Origin: Acidithiobacillus ferrivorans
Lineage (GTDB): Bacteria > Pseudomonadota > Gammaproteobacteria > Acidithiobacillales > Acidithiobacillaceae
Length of the DNA: 47,469 nucleotides
Reading direction: 5' to 3'
Assembly (NCBI GenBank): GCA_018853935.1
Contig: JAAOMR010000027.1
Location: 1 to 47,469, forward strand
Under the pieces are notes generated by a model that was given only the letters and a program-made list of their open reading frames with translations, ran no database searches and had not been told where the DNA came from. The stretch's first letter is position 1. Each line of letters opens with the position of its first letter. Below, piece by piece: positions 1 to 7,082 of the stretch. The position numbers were made by a program, and so were the translations under genes.

Positions 1-702
1 GATGGCGCTGGGGGCGGGGGCAGTAATGGCAGTCCAGGGGGCAATGGGGGGGAAGTTATCGCAACTGTTCCGGTGACGGCCAATGGGACTTTGACAGTTG
101 TTGTTGGTGGAGGCGGAACGGGTGCGGAAGGATCTGGTAACACTAGTATAGGCACTGGCGGTGGTGGGTTGAGCGCTGTTTGCAATGGAACATCGTGTTC
201 ATCAAGTTCTGCTTTGGTGGTTGCTGGTGGTGGTGGCGGGGCTGGTTACTACTACGCCACCGGCATCTACGGCCATAGCGGAAATGGAGGGACAGTCAAT
301 AATTCCACCAGTATCGACAATACCCCTTACGCTGCCGGAGATGGCGGGTATGGATATGGTGGCTTTGGAAACGACGGAAGCAACTATGCTGGTACGGCCG
401 GGACGCCTTTTGCGGCTGGAGGCAGCGGTAATAATGATAATGGGACCTATGGCGCAACAGGAAACGGCGGATACGGTGGCGGTGGTGGTGGTGGTGGCGG
501 ATCTTGTGGCGGCGGCGGTGGCGGCGGCGGTGGTTTCCCAGGAGGTGGAGGTGCCGGCGACGGTGCGTGTATTGGCGGATATGGTGGACAAGGTGGAATG
601 GATTACCCGTCAACAGGTGTCACCATTGGAACTGGTGCGGCAGGTGGTGCCACTAACAGTAACGGTGCTAACGGTTCTGTGGCTATTACATTTACATCCT
701 AA
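1..702 (+). CDS. Glycine-rich surface/secreted protein, 5' end outside the window
   Basis: The reading frame is open from base 1, so the N terminus lies left of the window; an internal GTG at 73 is not needed as a start. The visible 233 residues are dominated by Gly, Ser, Asn and Thr, with runs of up to nine glycines around residues 160-180, and end in a short beta-like tail (GSVAITFTS). This composition and the final GxVxITF strand resemble the glycine-rich C-terminal domains of phage tail fibres and bacterial surface proteins. Two signal-peptide proteins follow on the same strand, so a surface structure (adhesin, pilus tip or mating-pair stabiliser) is a reasonable guess. No catalytic motif is visible and the function is not established. 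Confidence 0.7.
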   Translation, partial: DGAGGGGSNGSPGGNGGEVIATVPVTANGTLTVVVGGGGTGAEGSGNTSIGTGGGGLSAVCNGTSCSSSSALVVAGGGGGAGYYYATGIYGHSGNGGTVNNSTSIDNTPYAAGDGGYGYGGFGNDGSNYAGTAGTPFAAGGSGNNDNGTYGATGNGGYGGGGGGGGGSCGGGGGGGGGFPGGGGAGDGACIGGYGGQGGMDYPSTGVTIGTGAAGGATNSNGANGSVAITFTS

Positions 703-715
703 AAGAGGCCAAATC

Positions 716-943
716 ATGTACGCTCTCGTTGCGACGATGGGAAGAAGAAAACCGTTTTCTTCCAGATCGGCGCACGGCGGGAGGTTGGCGACTGTATGCT
801 CGGGAACGAGTAAATCAAGAGCGATTTACGAGGACATCGTACACGTCATGGAAAAATTAATTAAAAAAGATGGTATTTGCCTAACTTTGCCTAACTTTGC
901 CTATATTGTTGATTGGTTTATGACCGCTTATACTGCTGGGTAA
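716..943 (+). CDS. Small hypothetical protein (75 aa)
   Basis: An ATG at 716 follows an AGAGG-like ribosome site and lies 14 bases after the previous stop. The product is basic at the N terminus and contains no motif I recognise. A 10-bp unit, TTTGCCTAAC, occurs twice at 876-895 and once more in variant form at 896-905, giving a repeated CLTLP/NFAY stretch. The repeat and the poor codon bias make this a weak gene call; it may instead be non-coding spacer ahead of the next promoter. Confidence 0.3.
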   Translation: MYALVATMGRRKPFSSRSAHGGRLATVCSGTSKSRAIYEDIVHVMEKLIKKDGICLTLPNFAYIVDWFMTAYTAG

Positions 944-945
944 GT

Positions 946-951
946 CTATAG
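946..951 (+). promoter_or_regulatory. CTATAG site upstream of the 990 gene
   Basis: CTATAG, in the context GTCTATAGGGT, ends 38 bases before the ATG at 990. It belongs to the element-wide set described in the findings. Confidence 0.45.
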
Positions 952-989
952 GGTTCTATCAAAATTGTACGGAATATTGGAGGTGGCGG

Positions 990-1802
990 ATGAAAACCAA
1001 TGTACACAAAGTTACTTTGAGCAAGTGCTCACGTAGAAAAACCATTGTCTGTGTTGCATTGGCCATCGCTTGCCTGGTCAGCGATGCCGCTATCGCCTCG
1101 ACGGGTGATGCAGCCAATCAATTGCAAGCGACAACCACGAAGTCGGCTTTACTGGGTGATCTCCAGCAAAATCTGCAGATATTCGCTGTGGCTGCGCAGA
1201 AGTACAGTTTTGAGAATACGGGCGGCGCTCCGTGGAACCAAAATCAGTCCACAACACCGGTAACCTATGCGCCGTTTCTGTTGTACGCCGGCACCGCTTC
1301 CAGCCCATCGCAAGCTGCATCGGTTTGTGGTTTTACGCCTGGATCTGGTACCGCTGTAGCAGGACTGGCGACACCGGCTGCCATTGCGGGGATCGTAAAT
1401 GATTTGCCGTCAGCAAACCAGGTCAGTTGGACGCCGCCTACACGTTTTTTGCCATCCAAGTGGAACCCGGCATTTAAGGGTACGTATTGTGCGGTGGTTG
1501 CCTTAAATCAGCCTGCACAACAGCAAGCGACGTTGACGGCGTACTATGTTGCACCGAATGGTACGCATAGCAGCTCGTTGAATATCCAGATGGCGCCTTC
1601 ATCCGTGGCTTTCAAGGGTAGCGAGGCCGTACAGCAGGCGGCCCCCAAGACGACGGCCTGGAAGCCCCTTTGGAAACCGCTGGCATCCTCGACATCGCGG
1701 GCATCATGGGTTGCTCCGCAGGGTCATTTATCACAAGGAAAAACGGGCATCGGGAATGCAGGCGTGGCCATACCTGGCGGAAGAGCATCACACGGACAAT
1801 GA
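990..1802 (+). CDS. Exported protein, unknown function (270 aa)
   Basis: The ATG at 990 has a strong GGAGG site eight bases upstream. The first 37 residues form a long signal peptide: basic start, hydrophobic core IVCVALAIACLVSDAAIA, and a probable cleavage after AIAS. The mature part is rich in Gln, Ala, Thr and Pro, has two cysteines near residues 110 and 168 and a low-complexity Pro/Ser/Gly tail. The stop overlaps the next ATG (ATGA), so the two are translationally coupled. It probably acts in the periplasm or at the surface with its neighbours; I do not recognise the family. Confidence 0.7.
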   Translation: MKTNVHKVTLSKCSRRKTIVCVALAIACLVSDAAIASTGDAANQLQATTTKSALLGDLQQNLQIFAVAAQKYSFENTGGAPWNQNQSTTPVTYAPFLLYAGTASSPSQAASVCGFTPGSGTAVAGLATPAAIAGIVNDLPSANQVSWTPPTRFLPSKWNPAFKGTYCAVVALNQPAQQQATLTAYYVAPNGTHSSSLNIQMAPSSVAFKGSEAVQQAAPKTTAWKPLWKPLASSTSRASWVAPQGHLSQGKTGIGNAGVAIPGGRASHGQ

Positions 1803-2083
1803 GAAATGTGACCTTGCTGGTGGAGCGCGTTTTATTTCTGCCGGATCGTTGGCTGCGGCGCGTTGATTTAGGCATAGCCCTGTTATCTACGGTGATGGTG
1901 TTGCACTTAACCCTTTCGCAGAGTGCGATCCCGATTAATGCCGTGCTGATATGGAGTTTCACGGCATTGACTGGGTTCGGATTACTGGTGACCAATGGCA
2001 CGGCGATCGGGTTAAGAAAACTGAGATTGGCCATGCCGAATATTCTGTTATTGATGGCTTTACGATTTGGTCTTTTATTTTAA
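1799..2083 (+). CDS. Small membrane protein (94 aa)
   Basis: The start is the ATG overlapping the upstream TGA. The product begins MRNVTLLVERVLFLPDRW and has three likely membrane segments (about residues 22-40, 44-62 and 74-94), ending hydrophobic. It sits between two genes for exported proteins, which suggests a membrane anchor or assembly role. The family is unknown to me. Confidence 0.6.
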   Translation: MRNVTLLVERVLFLPDRWLRRVDLGIALLSTVMVLHLTLSQSAIPINAVLIWSFTALTGFGLLVTNGTAIGLRKLRLAMPNILLLMALRFGLLF

Positions 2084-2108
2084 GGAATGTTTTTGACGGA
2101 GGTGCGTA

Positions 2109-3005
2109 ATGATGACGTATAAAAAACAGATTTCCACATTGGCAATGGCTGTGGCGATGACGTTGGCCATGGTTTCTGAAGCGAATGCGGTCACCTTCCC
2201 GTTCACCGGAGTCAAGGTGACTCCACCGCAGGATGTGATTGCTGCGAACCTGGATGAAATCACGCCGCACAATACGGTTACCGTGGTGCATAACATCACG
2301 CAAGTGACGCCGACGCTGACCGCATCTCAGATGCCGAATCCAACCAGCGCCTCTTTTGGCGTTGTGACGGCGTTCAAAGATCCGAACATGAGCCAGAAGG
2401 TGCCGGATTGCGCGCCACCGCCCACGCCCCCATCTAATTGCAATAATATTGGCCAATGCGGATCACCGGGAAATGTAAGCTGGTCAGGATGGGATAAGGT
2501 GAGTGGTGGCGTGTGTAATACTGGCGGTGCGGGTGGCTGGATGGTGACTGCAGCGGGTGCCGCTCCGGCTAATTATTACCCGCCGCCGGCTCAAGCAATG
2601 GGCGATATCGGTAGTGGACAATCGTATGTTACGCCTTACGGCAACACCATCACCAATAACGGCAATGGGACAGCTACAGTCAAAGAGGCAAACGGATATA
2701 CTGTACAGACAACGATTAACTCTAATGGGTCTGTCACTTTTGGCGACCAAGCCGGAGGTAATGTTACCACCGATAGTTTTTCCAATGGTGGTTATGCAAG
2801 TAACAACACCAATGGAGCGCAAGTTGTTGTCGCTGGTGGTACTTTATATGGTAATAATGCTGCAACTACCGCAGCAGCTTATCAACAAGGCACTACTGGG
2901 GCATATACTAACAAGGTGATAACATCGTCGTCTGCGGTGCAGAGTACAGCTCAATCCATTGGTGTTGCAGGGGCTTATGCCTCAGGTGCCAATGGTTGGG
3001 GGTAG
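2109..3005 (+). CDS. Exported Asn/Gly/Thr-rich protein (298 aa)
   Basis: GGAGG precedes the ATG at 2109. Residues 1-27 are a signal peptide ending in SEANA. A proline-rich, cysteine-containing segment (about 96-120, CAPPPTPPSNC and NNIGQCG) is followed by a long Asn-Gly-Thr-Ser-rich region with alternating polar and aliphatic residues, as in beta-structured surface proteins. It is the last gene before the terminator at 3031 and closes a cluster of exported proteins. A pilus-tip or adhesin role is only an inference from composition and context. Confidence 0.7.
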   Translation: MMTYKKQISTLAMAVAMTLAMVSEANAVTFPFTGVKVTPPQDVIAANLDEITPHNTVTVVHNITQVTPTLTASQMPNPTSASFGVVTAFKDPNMSQKVPDCAPPPTPPSNCNNIGQCGSPGNVSWSGWDKVSGGVCNTGGAGGWMVTAAGAAPANYYPPPAQAMGDIGSGQSYVTPYGNTITNNGNGTATVKEANGYTVQTTINSNGSVTFGDQAGGNVTTDSFSNGGYASNNTNGAQVVVAGGTLYGNNAATTAAAYQQGTTGAYTNKVITSSSAVQSTAQSIGVAGAYASGANGWG

Positions 3006-3030
3006 ATTTCCCCCTGAGTAATAGACACGT

Positions 3031-3067
3031 AAAGGCGCCGGACATGTAATTGTCCGGCGCTTTCTTC
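3031..3067 (+). terminator. Rho-independent terminator
   Basis: A perfect 10-bp stem, GCGCCGGACA (3035-3044) with TGTCCGGCGC (3051-3060), has a 6-base loop and is followed by TTTCTTCTTTT. It lies 26 bases after the stop at 3005 and ends the exported-protein operon. Confidence 0.9.
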
Positions 3068-3149
3068 TTTTGGGGACGTTTAGCTAGTTACATTCAGCGA
3101 GGTCCGGTAGTGCAGTACATTGGTCGTGGCGGTTGAACTCAATAATAAT

Positions 3150-3165
3150 CCAAGGAAATCCTTGG
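3150..3165. promoter_or_regulatory. Inverted repeat CCAAGGA-AA-TCCTTGG
   Basis: A perfect 7-bp inverted repeat with a 2-base centre lies in the non-coding stretch between the terminator at 3067 and the next gene. The tight centre suits a protein-binding site better than an RNA hairpin. No promoter elements are clear around it. Confidence 0.4.
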
Positions 3166-3334
3166 GATTTCAAACACTAGCTGAAGTAATGGCACAGAAA
3201 ATCAGAGAGTCAAACGGTAGTGTTGCGCTTTAGAATTGAAATCACCATATTTAAAATGCGGGCGCGTCATCCGCATCGTTGCTGTGGAGCGGCCCAGAAC
3301 GGTATTTTCCGGGCCAGGCAGTGACCACAGGCGG

Positions 3335-3529
3335 ATGACCTCATGGACTGTGGAAGTGCATTTTACCCATGGGATCAAGCATGTGCTTTCCAGCGGAAAA
3401 GGGGATGCCCACGAATGGATCAGTTTGGATCGATTGGATCACTGGCTGCGCGGCTTGGGATTTCACGAGTGGTGCCTGCGGAGCATGGCGGAACCTGATA
3501 GCCTACAGGGGGTGAACGATGAGCGGTAA
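3335..3529 (+). CDS. Small hypothetical protein (64 aa)
   Basis: The ATG at 3335 starts MTSWTVEVHFTHGIKH. The frame stays open upstream to a TTG at 3236 (97 aa), but that start has no ribosome site. The product has amphipathic beta and helical segments and several Trp and His residues; I do not recognise it. It stands alone between a terminator and the minus-strand block. Confidence 0.45.
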   Translation: MTSWTVEVHFTHGIKHVLSSGKGDAHEWISLDRLDHWLRGLGFHEWCLRSMAEPDSLQGVNDER

Positions 3530-3565
3530 TATCATGGGGTGGTTAAGCCTAGTTGGGTTGTTTTG

Positions 3566-3587
3566 GTCCCCGCATTGATGAGGGGAC
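3566..3587. other. Hairpin GTCCCC/GGGGAC
   Basis: A 6-bp stem with a 10-base loop, without a T-run on either side. It lies in the 237-base gap between the small + gene and the minus-strand genes. The rest of the gap (3530-3766) shows nothing else I can name. Confidence 0.3.
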
Positions 3588-3766
3588 AAGGCCGTAGCTT
3601 CATGTTCCCCCGGTCTTTTCCGCGCATTAAAACGTAACTGTCGCGTGCGCCACAACATCGCTGACCCCTGGGGTGGATTTGCTGATGGGCGATCCCGTAG
3701 AACAGTAATGAAGCCACAAGAGGCGGTTAATCTCGCTGCCGCCTAGTCGGTGGCGAGGCATTCGGA

Positions 3767-4432
3767 TCAAATCCCCCTCCGTATAGTCTCCGCCATCGCC
3801 TGCAGCCCCTTTAACCGTGCGCACCAAGCATCCACCGGGTGCTCCGGCGTATCGTGCATGCGCCGCACGAGGCTGGGCCAGGCCAAATCCGCGCGCAGCA
3901 GGAAAAAGCGCGCTTTGCGTAAATACTCAATGTCATGCTGGACACGGGCGGCCTGCAAATTGGCCGACAGCGACACGATGGCCCTTGGGTAATCCCATGC
4001 CATCTGCAACGCGCTTTGTCTTTGCCGCGTGGTACGCGGATCATTATCTCTGCACCGTTTGGCCCGAGACTCGGTTTCACGCAACAGGTCGCTACTGGAC
4101 CGTGCCAGCGACTCGGCGACCTTGTTCGCCTGGCCGAATAACAGATTGACCTCTTTGCCACAGTTGGCCGGGTTCTCTTTTGCGCGGAATGCCTTGTATA
4201 AGGCACCTGGATTGACACCCGCCGGGGTGGGCTGACCCACCGGCAAGGTGTGCGCAAAAGCACGCTCGGCGTCTCGGTGATGGCGCTCCATGGTGTGCAT
4301 CACCAGAATCTCAGCGTCCTCCTGGAATATCGGTTGTTCCGGTAGCTCCTTCTCTTGCAGTTTTTTAGTCAGCAAAGACAGGTCAGCAGACTGCAGGCGG
4401 TCAAAGACGGACGGTTTGCGTAAATCAAGCAT
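3767..4432 (-). CDS. Hypothetical protein (221 aa)
   Basis: The start at 4432 overlaps the end of the upstream gene by eight bases, so the two are coupled. The product is soluble, mostly alpha-helical and charged, with a long central segment around residues 60-150 and no membrane helix. It is the last gene of the minus-strand run that begins near 9877. I find no known domain. Its position at the end of the PcfJ/PLD-like operon is the only functional hint. Confidence 0.65.
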   Translation of the reverse strand: MLDLRKPSVFDRLQSADLSLLTKKLQEKELPEQPIFQEDAEILVMHTMERHHRDAERAFAHTLPVGQPTPAGVNPGALYKAFRAKENPANCGKEVNLLFGQANKVAESLARSSSDLLRETESRAKRCRDNDPRTTRQRQSALQMAWDYPRAIVSLSANLQAARVQHDIEYLRKARFFLLRADLAWPSLVRRMHDTPEHPVDAWCARLKGLQAMAETIRRGI

Positions 4433-5867
4433 CAGTTAATTGCTCCTTTTCCAATACCAGTGGAAGCGACCATTCCGGGGATTTAGCCCACGCTTTTTCT
4501 GGAACATAGACCGACGTCGTGGCTTGCAGCCGCCTAGCTTGCATATCCGCTGCGCTAGCGCCACAGGCGCTTTGCCGGCAATCCCGCACCTTATGCGCCA
4601 CCGCCATGAATTCACGGCCCTGCGACCCGGACAGAAAATCGAATATCCAGTGATGACCTAATAGTCTCCCAGACGCCAACAGGCGGCGCCGCAAACCGCT
4701 GCCTGCGTTAGCGGAGAGTAACACGGAAAAGAGGGCCAGTAGGGCTTCCGCGTACTCATCACGCAGGCCCTCGCCGTGGGCGATGCGCAGGTAATCCACA
4801 TAAACCGTCAACTTCATCGGTCGGGATTCCATTTCGCGGCGCAAGTGCGCCATGACCGATTCGATTTTCCAGTGATCCACCACGGCGGCCGAGTCGTCCA
4901 GAAAGTCTGCCCCACAGAGAATACCGAAAAGTTGTGCTGATAAAGCCCGTGCTGATAAAGCCCGTGCCTGATGACTGCCGAAACCGAGCATGTCCTGATA
5001 ATCTTTGGCGCTGGTGGCGACAACCAACGCACAGCCTGACCCATGGTTGGTGTAAGTACCTTCGGCGGCGACCGCTGCAAGTCCGTCGGCTGCAAGCCAG
5101 CCGGCCGCAAGCCCGCCGGCTGCAAGCCTTCCCGCGTCATTCCTGTTACGTTTCCAGAGATCACTCTTGCGCTGGCCTGGCGTTTTCTCTGCATTCACCA
5201 CCTTCTGCGCAATGCTGATGATCCGGCTTTCTTCCACTTCGACGACCTCGGCCAATCCAATAAGGTCGAAATTGCCGGGATCACGCATGAGGCCGAAGAC
5301 CACCATGTCCTGCAAAAACGCCTGCTCCACCTGCAGGTCGATCAGCTTGCGCATCATCCGGTAAAAGGCATCGAAATCCATCGCCTTGGCCGCACAGTCC
5401 AGATATTTGCGGGCTACTGCCTGTAGGGCTACCGCCTGTAAGGCTACAGCATGCAAAGCGACCTCGTTGCGGTCACTCCCTGCAAGGGTGGGACCCGTAC
5501 CATTACTACTGATCCACCACTCGTAGATTTGCATGGCGTCGTGCCACTTGCCGTAGGTCCAGTACACGTCCGCCTCGCCCAGCAAGTCGTCGGTAGCCAA
5601 GTGGTCTACTTCCTGATTTTTGGGCAGTACGATAGCGATTTGTGGGATGGCATAAATGCGGGCTGGAGACTGTTCCGCCTCAGTGTTGCCCGTCTCGGTG
5701 TTACCCGTAGCGGCCAATGCCTTGCCGGCTGCGACAGGCACGCTGCCGAACTTCAAGCCGAAGAGTTTCACCCGTGACACCCCAGGTTGCCAGCAGCCGA
5801 CGGAATGGTTTGGCACTTTCGCAAGCGCTTTGGCTGCCCTTGCCATCCGCGCTGGGGCCAAAGGCAT
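4425..5867 (-). CDS. Hypothetical protein with many in-frame repeats; probable N-terminal frameshift
   Basis: The frame encodes 480 aa. Stretches that read like normal folded protein (ARIYAIPQIAIVLPKNQEV; DFDAFYRMMRKLIDLQVEQA; DVYWTYGKWHDAMQIYEWW) alternate with Ala/Leu/Gln-rich stretches made of 15-bp tandem repeats and a palindromic repeat. The true 5' end is probably 5928: an ATG there, three bases after the upstream stop and behind a GAGAGG site, opens another frame (MSVNLRDAPESAFG, then AKPFRRLLATWGVTGETL) that runs into this one if one indel near 5745-5770 is assumed. Either the gene is recently broken or the assembly has an error. The family is not recognised; helical repeats of TPR-like length are possible but unproven. 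Confidence 0.55.
   Translation of the reverse strand: MPLAPARMARAAKALAKVPNHSVGCWQPGVSRVKLFGLKFGSVPVAAGKALAATGNTETGNTEAEQSPARIYAIPQIAIVLPKNQEVDHLATDDLLGEADVYWTYGKWHDAMQIYEWWISSNGTGPTLAGSDRNEVALHAVALQAVALQAVARKYLDCAAKAMDFDAFYRMMRKLIDLQVEQAFLQDMVVFGLMRDPGNFDLIGLAEVVEVEESRIISIAQKVVNAEKTPGQRKSDLWKRNRNDAGRLAAGGLAAGWLAADGLAAVAAEGTYTNHGSGCALVVATSAKDYQDMLGFGSHQARALSARALSAQLFGILCGADFLDDSAAVVDHWKIESVMAHLRREMESRPMKLTVYVDYLRIAHGEGLRDEYAEALLALFSVLLSANAGSGLRRRLLASGRLLGHHWIFDFLSGSQGREFMAVAHKVRDCRQSACGASAADMQARRLQATTSVYVPEKAWAKSPEWSLPLVLEKEQLTDA
4557..4571. repeat. Palindromic mini-repeat AGCGCC-ACA-GGCGCT
   Basis: A perfect 6-bp inverted repeat followed by TTGCCGG lies within the 480-aa gene. It is one member of a small family with compensatory arm changes (see 7140 and 7199). 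Confidence 0.5.
4934..4963. repeat. 15-bp tandem repeat, 2 copies
   Basis: GTGCTGATAAAGCCC occurs twice head to tail. In the minus-strand gene it encodes the repeated ARALS. Confidence 0.85.
5074..5133. repeat. 15-bp tandem repeat, 4 imperfect copies
   Basis: Units of the form GCYGCAAGYCNNYCG repeat four times without interruption. They encode the pentapeptide run LAAG-G/W-LAA-D-GLAA in the minus-strand gene. Confidence 0.8.
5411..5455. repeat. 15-bp tandem repeat, 3 imperfect copies
   Basis: GGGCTACTGCCTGTA, GGGCTACCGCCTGTA and AGGCTACAGCATGCA follow one another. They encode the repeated LHAVALQAVALQAVA segment. Confidence 0.85.
5680..5709. repeat. 15-bp tandem repeat, 2 imperfect copies
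   Basis: CAGTGTTGCCCGTCT and CGGTGTTACCCGTAG are adjacent and encode TGNTE-TGNTE on the minus strand. Confidence 0.75.
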
Positions 5868-5931
5868 TTTCCTCCGCTACGCTGGCGCCAAAGGCGCTTT
5901 CGGGAGCATCCCGTAAGTTGACAGACATCTC

Positions 5932-6195
5932 TCATAGATCCTCTCTACTTACCTGTGGAATGCGCTTTGTCTTTACTACGGCACAATTCGCGTGTATTTC
6001 CGTCGCAGCAGCATCACGGGGCGCAAGGGCATTCTCCAGTTTGCGCACATCGAACAGGCATTGCGCTGCGACGTGAGCCGCATGACCGGACTTTGGATCT
6101 CTAACGATCGCTTTAAGCACGTCCTCGAAAGAAATGCAGGCGTTCATCAACGTGTCGTTTCCAACACTGTGACTGGGTCCGCCGTTTTCGCTCAT
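5932..6195 (-). CDS. Hypothetical protein (87 aa)
   Basis: The ATG at 6195 overlaps the stop of the phospholipase-D-like gene (ATGA), which favours it over a TTG at 6210. The product is small, soluble and mostly helical, with two cysteines (CISF, AAQCLF). The family is unknown. It belongs to the coupled run with the PLD and PcfJ-like genes. Confidence 0.6.
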   Translation of the reverse strand: MSENGGPSHSVGNDTLMNACISFEDVLKAIVRDPKSGHAAHVAAQCLFDVRKLENALAPRDAAATEIHANCAVVKTKRIPQVSREDL

Positions 6196-7082
6196 CTTGT
6201 TATCGCCCAATCTTTGTTGAATTGCGTTTGTAATTCCCCGATATCCCGCCCATTCAGTAGCAGCCCCATTTCGCGGTTGGCCTGCAAGCTGGTTTGACTG
6301 AAGTTCTCGGAGCCGACGAAGGCGATATGACTTCCTACGATCATCTTGGCGTGCATGTAGACGGGGGATTTCGGCATCAACCGAACCTGGACGCCGTGCG
6401 ACCGCAGAAACGCCACATCGCGTTTGCCCGTTGTATTGATGCTGGCGGGCAGGATGACCCGGGCAAGTGCGCCTTTGGCGGCGATTGCGTCCAGAGTGGG
6501 CGCATACGGGCCTAACTCCTCACTCTCAATGTCCACCGGTTCCTGCTGGTTTATAACGGAAATAATCTGCGCGGCGGATGTGCCGGGGGACAGGACCAGC
6601 ACGCGATGAGCGTAGGCCGGAGTGCGTTGGTTGTTCCAGTCAGCATTGAAAACCGCGTTAGCTGCATTCACCACCTGGGTATTGCTGGTCACGTAGAGGT
6701 ATTCGCGGTTTTTGTGCCCCAGCGCCGACCAGTCGAAATTGGCGGTACCGATCTCGCATTCATGGCCGCTGCAAAGATATTTCGAGTGCTGGAAAGCGTA
6801 GCGGCCACCGTGGGAAGTGAAACGATATGGCGCCAGATGCAACGTCGCTCCGGTGGCTTTTATGGCCGTTTCCTCTTTGCGCACCATCCACGGCCTTATC
6901 CCGTAAGGCTTGCCCTCGATGATGACGCGCACATCGACGCCTCTGGCATGGGCGGCTTTCAGGGCGGCGAGAATGGGCCGGTCGGCGAGGTAATACACGC
7001 CCGCGCTGATCTCGCGGCGCGCGGACTGGATGACCTGGATGATGGGTGCGGGGCCTGCAATGGGCTCGATGTATAACGGCAT
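6192..7082 (-). CDS. Phospholipase D-like protein with two HxK motifs (296 aa)
   Basis: Two PLD half-sites are visible: FQHSK at residues 98-101 followed by IGTANFD, and YMHAK at 243-246 followed by VGSENFS. This is the HxK...G(S/T)xN arrangement of the PLD/cardiolipin-synthase/Nuc superfamily, which uses a His nucleophile on phosphodiester bonds in lipids or nucleic acids. The aspartate usual four residues after the lysine is replaced (Gly in the first, Ser in the second). No signal peptide is visible, which weakens a periplasmic nuclease role and leaves a cytoplasmic membrane lipid or DNA as substrate. The ATG at 7082 overlaps the upstream TAA; downstream coupling is by ATGA. Confidence 0.85.
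   Translation of the reverse strand: MPLYIEPIAGPAPIIQVIQSARREISAGVYYLADRPILAALKAAHARGVDVRVIIEGKPYGIRPWMVRKEETAIKATGATLHLAPYRFTSHGGRYAFQHSKYLCSGHECEIGTANFDWSALGHKNREYLYVTSNTQVVNAANAVFNADWNNQRTPAYAHRVLVLSPGTSAAQIISVINQQEPVDIESEELGPYAPTLDAIAAKGALARVILPASINTTGKRDVAFLRSHGVQVRLMPKSPVYMHAKMIVGSHIAFVGSENFSQTSLQANREMGLLLNGRDIGELQTQFNKDWAITR

Noticed and set aside
202-613. Long open frames on the minus strand opposite the Gly-rich gene.
   Set aside because: They are His/Arg/Thr-rich mirror products of GGN repeats without ribosome sites.
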